Assembly (NCBI GenBank): GCA_002104905.1
Contig: MCFE01000641.1
Location: 1-50,630 of the forward strand
Reading direction: 5' to 3'
DNA: 50,630 nucleotides
From: Basidiobolus meristosporus CBS 931.73
Lineage: Eukaryota; Basidiobolomycota; Basidiobolomycetes; Basidiobolales; Basidiobolaceae
Made by a program: the position numbers and the translations under genes. This document shows, one piece after another, positions 22,996 through 32,929 of the stretch. Position 1 is the stretch's first letter; each line of letters opens with the position of its first letter. The notes under the pieces were generated by a model. It saw only the letters and a list, made by a program, of their open reading frames with translations, was not told where the DNA came from and did not search any database.

Positions 22996-23381
22996 TCAGT
23001 GTATAATTGATGAAAAGATACGCCAGTCATAGTGTTTATCGAATGCTCTACATATGCACACACATATTCCACTTCCATCTTCCTTGTCCGGTTTACATTC
23101 GTATCCTCTTGGGCAGAAGACTTGAACATCATTATTACATCTCCGGCGTCCGGCTAATATCCTGAACACAGTTCCACTTCCTTCGGAAAAATCCATATGT
23201 TCTGGTTTACACGCGAATCCAAGCGGCAGACATGTCAGAGCTGGGATTGCACCTCCCATGCTTTAGACCAGCCTCACGCACGCATACTCCACTTCCTTTG
23301 CATTCAAGCCTTTGGCAGTATTTCCTAGAGCTCGGTCACACCTGATTTGGCGGCAGTACTACAGCTCCAGAGAGTAACCAT
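22996..23381 (-). pseudogene. Dead paralogue of the secreted cysteine-rich gene
   Basis: Read from 23381 downward: a hydrophobic start (RISLIMVTLWSCSTAA) like the neighbour's signal peptide, a stop, then in a second frame YCQRLECKGSGVCVR and RCNPSSDM, then in a third frame CLPLGFACKPEHM and RRRCNNDVQVFCPRGYECKP. These are three copies of the same four-cysteine repeat spread over three frames, so at least two frameshifts have killed it. The last piece (22996-23259) is still an open frame of 87 codons. Confidence 0.7.
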
Positions 23382-23673
23382 AATCAAACTGATTCTTGCC
23401 ACATGCTGTTTGCCGGATGGATGGGTGAACTCCAACCATTTATTGTTATATGCTAAAACTGGGCGTTACAAATGAGTTAGAGCCCTGTTATGGAATTTTG
23501 CTGTGACTCGGCTGCATGCTCCTTCCGCAGTCCAACAAATTGGTGGACGTATTTGATCCATTAGCATTTGCTTTCATTCTCCTGACTATACAATGCTCCT
23601 TCTACTTCTGCTCATACATCTGAAAAATGGCCATCGAACGCATTGAATCAACTGAATATTTCTAGGGATTTGC
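23382..23673. other. Intergenic, nothing recognised
   Basis: No frame of note. A short frame starting MAIERIESTEYF (23627) might be the degraded first exon of the acyltransferase relic that follows, but this is a guess. Confidence 0.35.
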
Positions 23674-23757
23674 TCAATCATGGCCATCCTACCTGGTTTA
23701 CTCAATCATGGCCACCCTATCTAGTTTGATCAATCATGGTCACCCTATCTAGCCACG
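23674..23757. repeat. Three tandem copies of a 28-bp repeat
   Basis: The unit begins TCAATCATGGCCACCCTATC and occurs three times in a row, the copies differing at a few bases (GCCATCCTACCTGG, GCCACCCTATCTAG, GTCACCCTATCTAG). It lies directly upstream of the acyltransferase relic. Confidence 0.8.
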
Positions 23758-24540
23758 AGCAAATCATTCCCCAGCCTGCTATCCTCGTCAAGCCACTACT
23801 ACATCCAAGCATGAAGTTGTCGCTCTCTCTCCTATCGATAGTATCGCCCCCGTCATATCGTTTCATTTCCATTTCCAGTTCGTGTACAAGAACCAAAAAA
23901 ATGTCGCAAATTTAGTGAACTCGGAGGCCATGAGGACTTCCTTGGCGGAATTGTTAGTGAAGTATCCGCTGATGGCAGGGAGAGCTAGACCTGAGGACAA
24001 ACGATGGTTTATTGAGAGTAAAAACGCAGGTGCTCCTTTTGTTGTCACTCACTCGGATTTGACTCTCGACGACTCGAACCTCGGGGACTTTGACCAGTAT
24101 CCTAAAGGACTCCACACGCAATGGACCAATCCAAGTGATCCTATAGACTATACAGAATTCCTTGCCAAACGGTCTCATTGTACAGCGAAGTTAATCCATT
24201 TTCGAAAGAGGAATTGCTCACTATAACACACATGGACAGGCTACTGGCTGACCCAGATTTACGCATGTACGCACCTGTATGAATTTGCTAGCTGCTATCA
24301 TGATCTGTCGAATCAAGAGAGTATTTTATCGCTTAATGAGTGATCTTGCTTGTGTCGGTGTTTGTACCACTGTATAGATATCTGGATGGTGTGGCTGGTA
24401 ATTGTTACCTGTTTACTTGGACTACCAAGAGCAAGGCAAAGGTGATGTTGCATGCACCTGTGTTGCATATAGCTATGTCCTTTCCCAACCATAAATGCAA
24501 CTGTTCTACACCTTTCACAACCCGCCATCCAAGGTAAAAT
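23755..24540 (+). pseudogene. Relic of a BAHD/HXXXD-type acyltransferase
   Basis: From about 23755 the frame reads KHEVVALSPIDSIAPV and, further on, SLAELLVKYPLMAGRARPED, which is how fungal HXXXD-family acyltransferases (acyl-CoA dependent, secondary metabolism) begin. The frame stops at 24226. A later piece near 24368-24430 (YLDGVAGNCYLFTWTT) may be the active-site region, but the catalytic histidine is not in place. No complete protein of the usual 450 or so residues can be read, so the gene is broken. Confidence 0.55.
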
Positions 24541-25465
24541 GATTCCGCAGATTGTCTCCATTGGTTCTATGCTTGCCAACCAGCTCCAATGACCCCAATG
24601 ACTGGAATTGCCATGGTTTTCCAGCACTCCACTGCATTTTGAACAGTATCACAAATGTGGGGCGGGTTTGAATGTGATTAGTCTATATTAGCCATATGAG
24701 GTTTTCTCGCACCTGGCAGGAATTTCCTAGTTTGAGTGCACCGATTAGCTTCAAATGGGTATGTGCGCACTGCACCAATGTTGTGGTTAATGGTGGTAGC
24801 TCCTATAAAACTTCAATCTTTTAGGATCCTCGTCACGTAGATAGCCACTTTTCAAGCATGGCCTTCCGCTTACAGTTGGAATCGAGAGCGGTCTTTGGAT
24901 TGGATAGACAAGAATGGAAAGAATGCTTATTGGAGACTGTCTAGAAGAGTACATATCAAGCATCCTGCATGACCAATCTAGAAATTCATAGCCATCCTAG
25001 AGGAGCATATAGAGTTGAATATGGAGTATGCTTCATGGCTCAAGTTTGGACTTATCACTGCCTTCAGCTACGGAAAACTCATGATCATATGAGCCAGGTC
25101 GAAAATCCATGATGCCGGGGTTATGAACATGTATGTGGTGGAAGTAGGATTGCTACTACTAACTATTAAGACGCACTGAACTCATGCCATTGCAGACTAT
25201 CAAGACATTGGATGGCGGTCCGCTTAGTATATTGGTGATTGCCCCTTTCCCGGAAATAAAGCATTTATCAGAGCGCGACCAACTTTATAAGGCTAATCTA
25301 CCTTTCAAAAGCCCAAATAAGCAGCCAATTCTATATTTCTACCTAAGTGCCCAAGCAAACATTATATTTCTTCAGCTTGGAATGCTTCCTATCTCTGTCC
25401 GATAATGACATGTCCCCAATTACACACGCGTTATAAGAGCTGCAGGAGCCGCCAATCCTCCCCAA
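24541..25465. other. Decayed sequence upstream of the secreted protein gene
   Basis: No complete gene. A frame at 25184-25405 (TIKTLDGGPLSILVIAPFPE) may be a further scrap of the acyltransferase, but I cannot show it. The last few hundred bases must contain the promoter of the gene at 25466. Confidence 0.35.
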
Positions 25466-26668
25466 ATGCTGCTATATTGCTTCCTCTACCTTTTGGCATA
25501 CCTTGGAAGCACCCACGCGGGTGATTTTGGCTTTAACTGGCATAATAGCCCGGGCTTCTTCACGGACATTCAAAGCATTTACACTAGCTTCGAAAGCCCA
25601 GAAGGGTACGCTCCCCCAGGCACTTACTGGTGTGTTGCTGCTTGGTACAACGGATATTTCGGCGTCCAGAGGGCCGATGATGGGGTCTACAATTTCATCA
25701 CCTCTGTCTGGAATAATGGCGAAAAGTCACCCCGTGTCGAACTAGGGCTTCCTGGAGGTTTAGTTCAGCAATGCGAGAATGCCGAAAACTGCTATGAAGG
25801 AGCCGTTGCCCATGACCTGGTTTTCGGAAAGACCTGGCTACCTGGAGTCAGATATGATTTCCTTGTTCACTGTGAGCGCGATGGAGAGAACGAGATCTTT
25901 TCTAGTTATGTCCTCAAAGACGATCATTGGATGCTGATCACCAGGTTCATTGGGCCTGGATACAGGCATTACTTGGGAAACTTCATGTACCAGTTTCTGG
26001 AGAATCCCGATTGGATTCGGGGTGCTCCTACTCCGCAGCGCAGAGGGCTCTACTACAACCAACATATTAAATACGTGGGATCTGAGGAGTGGCATCCGGC
26101 CGAAGTCATCTTTCCGGATGGTGGTTTCAATCCAAATGGCGAGTTCTGGGAGTTCATCCCTATGCCGCTGGACAATGGTGTATTGGTTGTTGTGGATGGT
26201 GGTAATTCTAGCACTCTGACTGCACAATCGAGGCAGTCAATGAGGGTGAATCTGACCAACGTGGAGCCTCCGGTGAACGTGCCTACGTCAGTAAAAGGTA
26301 AGCATACAGCAACCGAGGTTTTGACGTATATGTCGTATGGGGCCATTACCGAAAGGGCCACTACCACCACTACCACCCAGCAGCATTGGGTTACTGATCT
26401 TGCGTTGACAACGACCTTAGTGTCGACTACTAAGCAGAAAGTCACGTCGAGAGGAACAAAAACCCGGATGCACACCGTCACCATGCCTACACATAACGTA
26501 ACCGAGACTGAGGTCCGAGTACAAACGACTACCGTCACCCCTGGAACTAGCTTTAGCACAGTAGACGCGACCACTGTCGAGGACTCCACGTTGACCTTGT
26601 ATGAAACTGACCAGCTTACACTTACTGGTCCGGCTGTTACTGTTTATGTCACTAGCATGTTGAAATGA
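25466..26668 (+). CDS. Secreted DUF3472-like protein with Thr-rich tail
   Basis: An intronless frame of 400 residues. The signal peptide (LLYCFLYLLAYLGSTHA) is followed by a globular part (residues 20-255) with YFGVQ, FITSVWNNG, GLVFGKTW-like DLVFGKTWLPGVRYDF and RRGLYYNQHIKYV, the pattern of DUF3472 proteins, which are secreted and of unknown activity. Residues 285-390 are rich in Thr and Val, typical of an O-glycosylated wall stalk; N-glycosylation sites NSS, NLT and NVT are present. No GPI-anchor tail is evident. A 120-bp relic of the same gene lies 800 bases downstream. The domain call rests on motif memory only. Confidence 0.65.
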   Translation: MLLYCFLYLLAYLGSTHAGDFGFNWHNSPGFFTDIQSIYTSFESPEGYAPPGTYWCVAAWYNGYFGVQRADDGVYNFITSVWNNGEKSPRVELGLPGGLVQQCENAENCYEGAVAHDLVFGKTWLPGVRYDFLVHCERDGENEIFSSYVLKDDHWMLITRFIGPGYRHYLGNFMYQFLENPDWIRGAPTPQRRGLYYNQHIKYVGSEEWHPAEVIFPDGGFNPNGEFWEFIPMPLDNGVLVVVDGGNSSTLTAQSRQSMRVNLTNVEPPVNVPTSVKGKHTATEVLTYMSYGAITERATTTTTTQQHWVTDLALTTTLVSTTKQKVTSRGTKTRMHTVTMPTHNVTETEVRVQTTTVTPGTSFSTVDATTVEDSTLTLYETDQLTLTGPAVTVYVTSMLK

Positions 26669-27472
26669 ACCATGCTACTTGTTGATTTAAATAATTAGCT
26701 ATTTATCGAAACCACTTTAGAAAAAAAGAAGTGGTAACTACATATCCATAACTAGGGTGGTGTATACAAACATTGACATATATATTATATGCTGACCCAA
26801 TTCAGTAATAAAAAGATGTAGCAGCGATAGAAATTCTTTGTTTGCAGTGGTCACAAGAGCAAAATGCTTATTCACACCTATACGGAGTGCGTGCTAACAA
26901 AGTCCCGCCGGAGATTGTTCATAAGCAGGTTTCTGCTGTTCCGATTGAGTGTAAAGGTGGTAAACTCTCTGACCTAAGCATTGCCTAATATTCTGCAGAA
27001 AAGTGCACCTAGCTGTTGCCAGATTTGAGGGGTATCGGCGGTGATATGGAGGGCTTGAGAGCAATGTGGAATTATGAGTCAAGGGTAATGTAAGAGAGAG
27101 TGGCCATGCCACTATGGATGTTGTTTACAGCTTCAGCACGACATTGAGGCAGTGTTGAACAGCACCCATGAAACAGATAGTTGAATGGCTCTACCACTGC
27201 CTCTAAATATGGAAAATACTGACCAATTCCAATGATCTAGACCAACACTAAGATCATGTGTGATGGGAGCGGTTAATTATGGGTTAATTACGGGTTAATT
27301 ACCAAATTCACGTGAAGATATACTGGTAGCAGGTTACTGATTATCAAGGCATGGGATAGTGGGAAACCTTGTATGCTATTCGAAAATGTAGCTATCCCAG
27401 ACAACCCTCTTCACTTTGGTCACCTGCGCACTGCGCTTGACTCCCCTTCCATATGTATAATAAGATCGGAAT
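26669..27472. other. Intergenic, with a short TTAATTA repeat
   Basis: No gene seen. A run of three GGGTTAATTA-like units lies at 27271-27302. The copia cluster starts shortly after. Confidence 0.4.
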
Positions 27473-27592
27473 GTTTGGGAGAACATGATCTTTTCTAGTT
27501 ACACCCTCAAAGATGATCATTGGCTGCTGATCAACTGATTTATTGCTCCTGGATATAGCCGCTACTTGTGAAGCTAAACATATCAGCTTCTG
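27473..27592 (+). pseudogene. Fragment of a second DUF3472-like gene
   Basis: About 120 bases match the intact gene at roughly 25885-26000 (shared stretches GATCTTTTCTAGTTA and GATGATCATTGG.TGCTGATC) with in-frame stops (AACTGATTT, ACTTGTGAAG). It is a decayed partial duplicate. Confidence 0.75.
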
Positions 27593-27673
27593 AGCACTTG
27601 ATGCAGTTCCACTAATTTGCAAATACTGCATTTTGTCAGCAGCAAAGAAGCTACCATGTAGGATAGTTCTTAG

Positions 27674-28005
27674 TGTTGTAAGAGTCTTGGAGATATTGGA
27701 AGTGATTGGGAGAACAAGTAGATTATGTGGTTTTCACTTAATGATTTATTGAATGTAAAAGTAGTATTTATACTTTTACCTGGTCTTGGCATTACAAACA
27801 TGTAGAATAGGTTAAGGAAGGTCCCAAGAACATGTGTGCAAAGTTTGGGGCTGTTTGGACAACTTATCTAATTTTCATGTTCTGGGTAAATATTCTAAGT
27901 AAATCCCAACAAGGAATTTGGTCAGTATTCTCTAGGATTTGAGGGTAATGATCTAAGTGACTAAGTTAGGTGAATATTTAGGTGGAAATACGAATTTTTA
28001 CAACA
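27674..28005 (-). repeat. 3' LTR of copia copy 3
   Basis: 332 bp, ends TGTTG..CAACA. It lacks about 16 bp (around 27888) present in the other LTR. Confidence 0.9.
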
Positions 28006-28016
28006 CTCTCACTCAG

Positions 28017-31000
28017 CTAAATGCTCATACTGACTAGTCCTAATTTTGACCTAAGATATTCAAACTTGTCTCTAGCTAATGGTTTGGTAAATATGTCTGC
28101 AATCATTTCATCTGTAGGACAGTAAACTAAGCTAGCTAAGTTATTCTCTATAGCTTCACGTATGAAATGATGTCTAATATCTATGTGCTTGGTTCTAGCA
28201 TGAAAAGTTGGATTTCTACCTAATTGTATACATCCTTGATTATCTTGAGATAAAGTAATAGGCGTTTTTTGACATAGGCCTAAATCTGTAAAGAGCTTTC
28301 TTAACCACATTGCTTCTTTTGTAGCTTCACAGGCTGCCATATACTCTGCCTCTGTGGTGGAAAGTGCTACGGTTGGTTGCTTTCTTGAATTCCATGAAAT
28401 TGCTCCTTTACAGTAAAGAAAGGTGTATTCTGTGATGAAGCTTCTGTCTTCTAAATTTTGTCCCCAATCTGCATCAGAGTATCCCACAAGATCCTGTTCT
28501 GAATCCTTATAAGTATATCTTAAGCAGATATCAGCAGTTCCTTTTAGGTATCTAAAAATCTGCTTAACTGCTGCAATATGATCAGATCCATAGTTCTGAT
28601 CATATTGGCTGACAACTCCCACTGAATATGAGATATCTGGACGTGTTCCAAGCATGATATACATCAGACTGCCAACCATAGATTGATAAGGAAAGCCAGG
28701 GCTTTCAGATGCCACCAAGCTCTCTTGATTTGGTTGAGTTTTGACCAAGTTAGGGTTTGTCTCCATTGGGGTAGCTGCTGGTTTACAGTCTTCCATTTTG
28801 TACTTCTTTAGTATATCTTGAATATACATGGATTGACTTAGGGTGATAGTCTGGGTACTTCTGTCTATGGAGAACTTAATCCCTAAGTAGTAACTAAGTT
28901 CTCCTAGATTGGACATCTTGAACTCCTTAGATAGGCTGGATTTAGTCTCTTCCAATGTGTCTAGGTTATTGGCAGCTATAATAAGATCATCCACATATAG
29001 AGCTAACAGAACTGGATTTGCTCTATCTGGCTTATAGTATATACTATAGTCAGCATTACTCCTTTTGAAACTCAAAGATTCCAAATAAGAATCTATCCTG
29101 CAATTCCAGGCTCTTGGTGAATGTTTGAGACCATATAGTGACTTTTTAAGCTTGCAGACCAAATGGGGGTTATCTTGGTCAACAAACCCATCAGGCTGGT
29201 CCATATACATGTCCTCATCAAGTTCTCCACTCAAAAATGCAGTTTTTACATCCATTTGATGAATAAAAAACTTATATTTGGCTGCAATAGCCAATATTAA
29301 TCTGATGGAATTAAACTTGGCTACCGGTGCAAAGGTCTCAGTATAGTCAAGTCCTTTTGTTTGAGAGTATCCTTTGGCTACAAGTCTTGCTTTGTATCTT
29401 TCAATTGCACCATCAGCCTTGTATTTTGTCTTGAAGACCCATATGCATCCAATTGATTTTTGGTTGATTGGTAATTTGAATAAGTCCCAAGTTTGATTTT
29501 CCATCAGTGCCTGATATTCCTCAGTGATTGCAGATCTCCAAAACTTTGTCTGAGGGCTATTTAGGGCCTCTTTTACAGTCTGGGGCTCATCAATATGGAC
29601 TGAATAGGTATAGGCTAAGTTTGTACCCTCATTGATAGAATAATTTGGGCTATTTCTTGTCAGATTTCATCTCCGGGCATTTGATACTGGAATGATCACT
29701 TCTGGGATATTCCTGGGCACTGATTCTGGCTGAACCACGGTTGTAGAGTCCTCTGGAGTGAAAAAATTTTCATTGTTTTACTCTGTTTCAATCCTGACAA
29801 TTGGTGGACTTGAGATCAAATTTTCTTCATCATCTGATGTCATTTTTTATGAAAATTTTGAATTTTGATCAAACAGCACATCCCTGGACTTGATAAGCTT
29901 CTTTGCTTTGGTATTGTAGAGTCTGTATGCCTTACTCTCATTGCAGTAGCCCAAAAATATGCATTTTACACTTTTTGGCTCAAATTTTGACTGATTTTCA
30001 AATGGAGTAGAATCACAAAGTATTCTGTTATAACTCCTATTTCTAAGATATACAGCAGTGGCAACTGATTCCACCCAAAAATCATAGGATAATTTTTGAT
30101 CATGGATCATAGATCTTGCCATATCAATTATTGATCTGTTAGCTCGTTCTGCTACTCCATTTTGCTGTGGGGAGTATGGTACAGTAGTCTCTTGCTTTAT
30201 CCCATGAATTTGCAGAAGTGGATGAAGAGTTTTGAGGTATATTCTCCACTATTGTCAGAGCATATTTTCTTGATTTTTTCACCAGTTTCTCTCTCCACCA
30301 TGGCTTTAAACTCCCTGAGCTTAGACAGAGCTTCTTCCTTTCTCTCCATAAAGTAGACCCATGTGTATCTTGCTTAATCATCAATAAAAGTGATTAAATA
30401 CCTCATCCCACCTAAGGATAAATTTTGCATAGGTCCACACAGATCTGAGTGAATTAGATCTGATTTTTTCTTAGTTTTGAGTAACCCCAAGCTCTTGAAC
30501 GGTTGTCTGGCTTGTTTCCCATATATGCAGGCTTCACAGTGCTCCAAATTAGCTGGGGGATCAATTTTCACTCCAGAAATTAGCTGATCTTTGATCATTT
30601 TGCGCAAATAATCAAAATTGATGTGCCCAAATCTCCTGTGCCAAAGCATTGGTGTTTCTTCATTTAAGTTACTTATATTGGCTTCCAGATATGATGGAAT
30701 ATAAGTCAACTTGTATAGATTCTGATCTCTGATGCCCAAAGCAATATGAGCACCATTTTGATCAGTGATCCTGCATCCAGAATTGTCAAAACTGAAACTG
30801 AGTCCTTCTGCTGTGGCCTTGCTTACAGAGAGTAGGTTCTTGGCTATTTCTGGTACATAGAGTACTTCTTTAAAGGTCAGTGTATGGCTTTCTTCACTGC
30901 TTCTAAGGTTTACTTGGATAGTTCCTTCTCCCACTGCATCAAGTGTTCTATTGTAACCCATGAAAACCTTCTTAATTGGAATTTCTTGATATTGGGTAAA

Positions 31001-31914
31001 AAGTTATTTTTGGTGTGTAAAGTGTTGAGAAGCTCCAGAGTCAATATACCACGTCTGAGAATCCTTGTTTGTGGTCATATTTAGTGCAGATATGAATAGT
31101 CTATCTTCAGTTGTTGCAGCATTTCCATATTCAGGCTTCTTTTGCTGATAATCTCTCTTTTTGAAACACCAGTCTGATGTGTGTCCTTTCCTTTTGCAGT
31201 AGTTGCAAAATAGGTTGCTGTTGCCTTTGTAGGGTCTTGGGTACCTCCTTTGTTGGTTATCATTGCTTATTAAAGCATTTTCTTCTTCCTTCTTATTGGC
31301 GCTTGATTTTCTTAATTCTTCATCCAGGAGCCTTCCATATACGTAATTTAAGGTCAAATCTTCAGTTCTGGACTCTAGGGCTGATACAAGGCCCTGAAAC
31401 TTGTCTATCAGGCTATTCAGGATGGTAACTATCACATCCTCATCAGTAGTTGGTACGCCCACAGATTCCATCTCATCTACCAGCAGGGTAATTCTGTTAA
31501 TTAGATTTTTCATTTCTTCTCCTGGCAGCATCTTTGTAGTGTAAGAATTTTCTTCTCAGATACATTTTCTTGGCAGCTGAACATGACTGGTAGGTGTCTT
31601 CTAATGCTTTCCAGGCATTCTTTGCTGTTTTTGCTCTTGAGCATTGAATTAGCAATTTGTCCTTGACATTAAGGCAAATGCAGTTAAAGGCACTTTGTTC
31701 TTTCTTCTGGTACTTTAAGGCTTCCTCTCCCACGTTTTTAGGAGGGCATTCTTCTCCCATGACAATATCCCAAAGGCCTCTTTCTTGTAGCAGCATCTTC
31801 ATCTTCACCTTCCACACTTGGTAGTTAGATACATCCAACTTTTCAGCAGAGGGAAAAATTCCAGTAATAGCAGTAGTAGACATTGCAGAGAGTGACAGCT
31901 TGGGGCTCATAACC
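28017..31914 (-). pseudogene. Broken gag-pol of copia copy 3
   Basis: Pieces in order on the minus strand: gag start (MSPKLSLSAMSTTAITGIF) at about 31910, gag to protease 31531-31004, protease/integrase 30961-30374, integrase 30384-29847, then RT and RNase H intact from 29504 to 28017 with YVDD and TTEAEYMA. Stops and frame changes separate the pieces, so no full polyprotein is possible. The 495-codon RT/RNase H frame has no start of its own. Confidence 0.9.
31903..31914 (-). other. Primer-binding site of copia copy 3
   Basis: Directly after the 5' LTR the element reads GGTTATGAGCCC. This is the exact complement of GGGCTCATAACC, the anticodon stem-loop of fungal initiator tRNA-Met, so priming is by an internal (half) tRNA as in Drosophila copia and yeast Ty5, not by the tRNA 3' end as in Ty1. 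The ATG inside the site is also the gag start. The old copy 4 keeps the same site at 33279-33290. Confidence 0.8.
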
Positions 31915-32262
31915 TGTTGTAAGAGTCTTGGAGATATTGGAAGTGATTTGGAGAACAAGTAGATTATGTGGTTTTCACTTAATGATTTATTGAATGTAAA
32001 AGTAGTATTTATACTTTTACCTGGTCTTGGCATTACAACACATAGAATAGGTTAAGGAAGGTCCCAAGAGCATGTGTGCAAAGTTTGGGGCTGTTTGGAC
32101 AACTTTGAGAATTCTCATGTTCTGGGTACCAGGTATTTTGGTGAAAATATTCTAAGTAAATCCCAACAAGGTATTTGGTCAGTATTCTCTAGGATTTGAA
32201 GGTGATGATCTAAGTGACTAAGTTAGGTGAATATTTTGGAGGAAATACAAATTTTTACAACA
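31915..32262 (-). repeat. 5' LTR of copia copy 3
   Basis: 348 bp, ends TGTTG..CAACA; the element's primer-binding site abuts it at 31914. Confidence 0.92.
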
Positions 32263-32474
32263 CCTAGAACATGAAATTAGATAAGCTGTCCAAACAGCCG
32301 CAAACTTTACACACATGCTCTTGGGACCTTCCTAAGCCTATTCTATGTGTTTTTTATGCCAGAACTATGTAAAAGTATAACTACTACTTTTACTTTCAAT
32401 AAATCATTAAGTGAAAGCCACATTATCTCCTTGTTCTCCCTATCACTTCCAATATCTCAAAGCTTCTTACAACA
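32263..32474 (+). repeat. Partial copia LTR
   Basis: The 3' 210 bp of an LTR in plus orientation, starting at CCTAGAACATG and ending CTTACAACA. The missing front is not found at the left flank of copy 3, so it was lost or the insertion was more complex. Confidence 0.82.
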
Positions 32475-32573
32475 TATAGTATACAGGCTTTGGACTACTA
32501 ATCCCTCATTGACTGGATGTGCTATGCTCTTATAAATATTCCAGAACCTACTTGGAGTTTTTTAGCTCATTTT

Positions 32574-32922
32574 TGTTGTAAAAGTTTGTAATTCCACCTA
32601 GATATTCACCTAACTTAGTCACTTGGATCATTACCTTCAAATTCTAGAGAATACTGACCAAATACCTTGTTAGGATTTACTTAGAATATTTTCACCAAAA
32701 CATCAGGTGCCCAGAACATGAAAACTCTCAAAGTTGTCCAAACAGCCCCAAGCTTTGCACACATGATCTTGGGACCTTCCTTAACTTATTCTATGCGGTT
32801 TTAATGCCAAGACCAGGTAAAAGTATAAATACTACTTTTACATTCAATAAATCATTAGGTGAAAGCCACATAATCTACTTGTTCTCCCAAACACTTCCAA
32901 TATCTCCAAAACTCTTACAACA
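32574..32922 (+). repeat. Solo copia LTR
   Basis: A complete 349-bp LTR (TGTTGTAAAAG...CTTACAACA) with no internal region attached. Flanks ATTTT and GTTTT look like a target duplication with one change. This is the usual product of recombination between two LTRs. Confidence 0.85.
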
Positions 32923-32929
32923 GTTTTGA

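Larger units (their letters stand above)
27674..32262 (-). mobile_element. Copia copy 3, near full length, defective
   Basis: Both LTRs are present (27674-28005 and 31915-32262, minus orientation) around gag-pol sequence very similar to copy 1. Flanks are CTTAG on the left and CCTAG on the right, a probable 5-bp target duplication with one change. Coding damage seen: one frame change in gag near 31530, a frame change near 30150 in integrase, an in-frame loss of about 30 codons at 29995, nonsense codons near 29667 and 29778. The LTRs differ at many sites and the left one lacks about 16 bp, so the insertion is not recent. It inserted next to or into an older LTR whose remainder starts at 32263. 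Confidence 0.92.

Noticed and set aside
28017-29504. An intact stand-alone RT/RNase H gene
   Set aside because: It is the 3' part of the broken copia copy 3; the first Met is internal to pol and stops lie just upstream.
31497-32033. A gag protein beginning inside the LTR (MPRPGKSINTT..)
   Set aside because: That ATG lies upstream of the LTR's TATAAATA box, so it is not on the element's mRNA. The gag start is the ATG in the primer-binding site.
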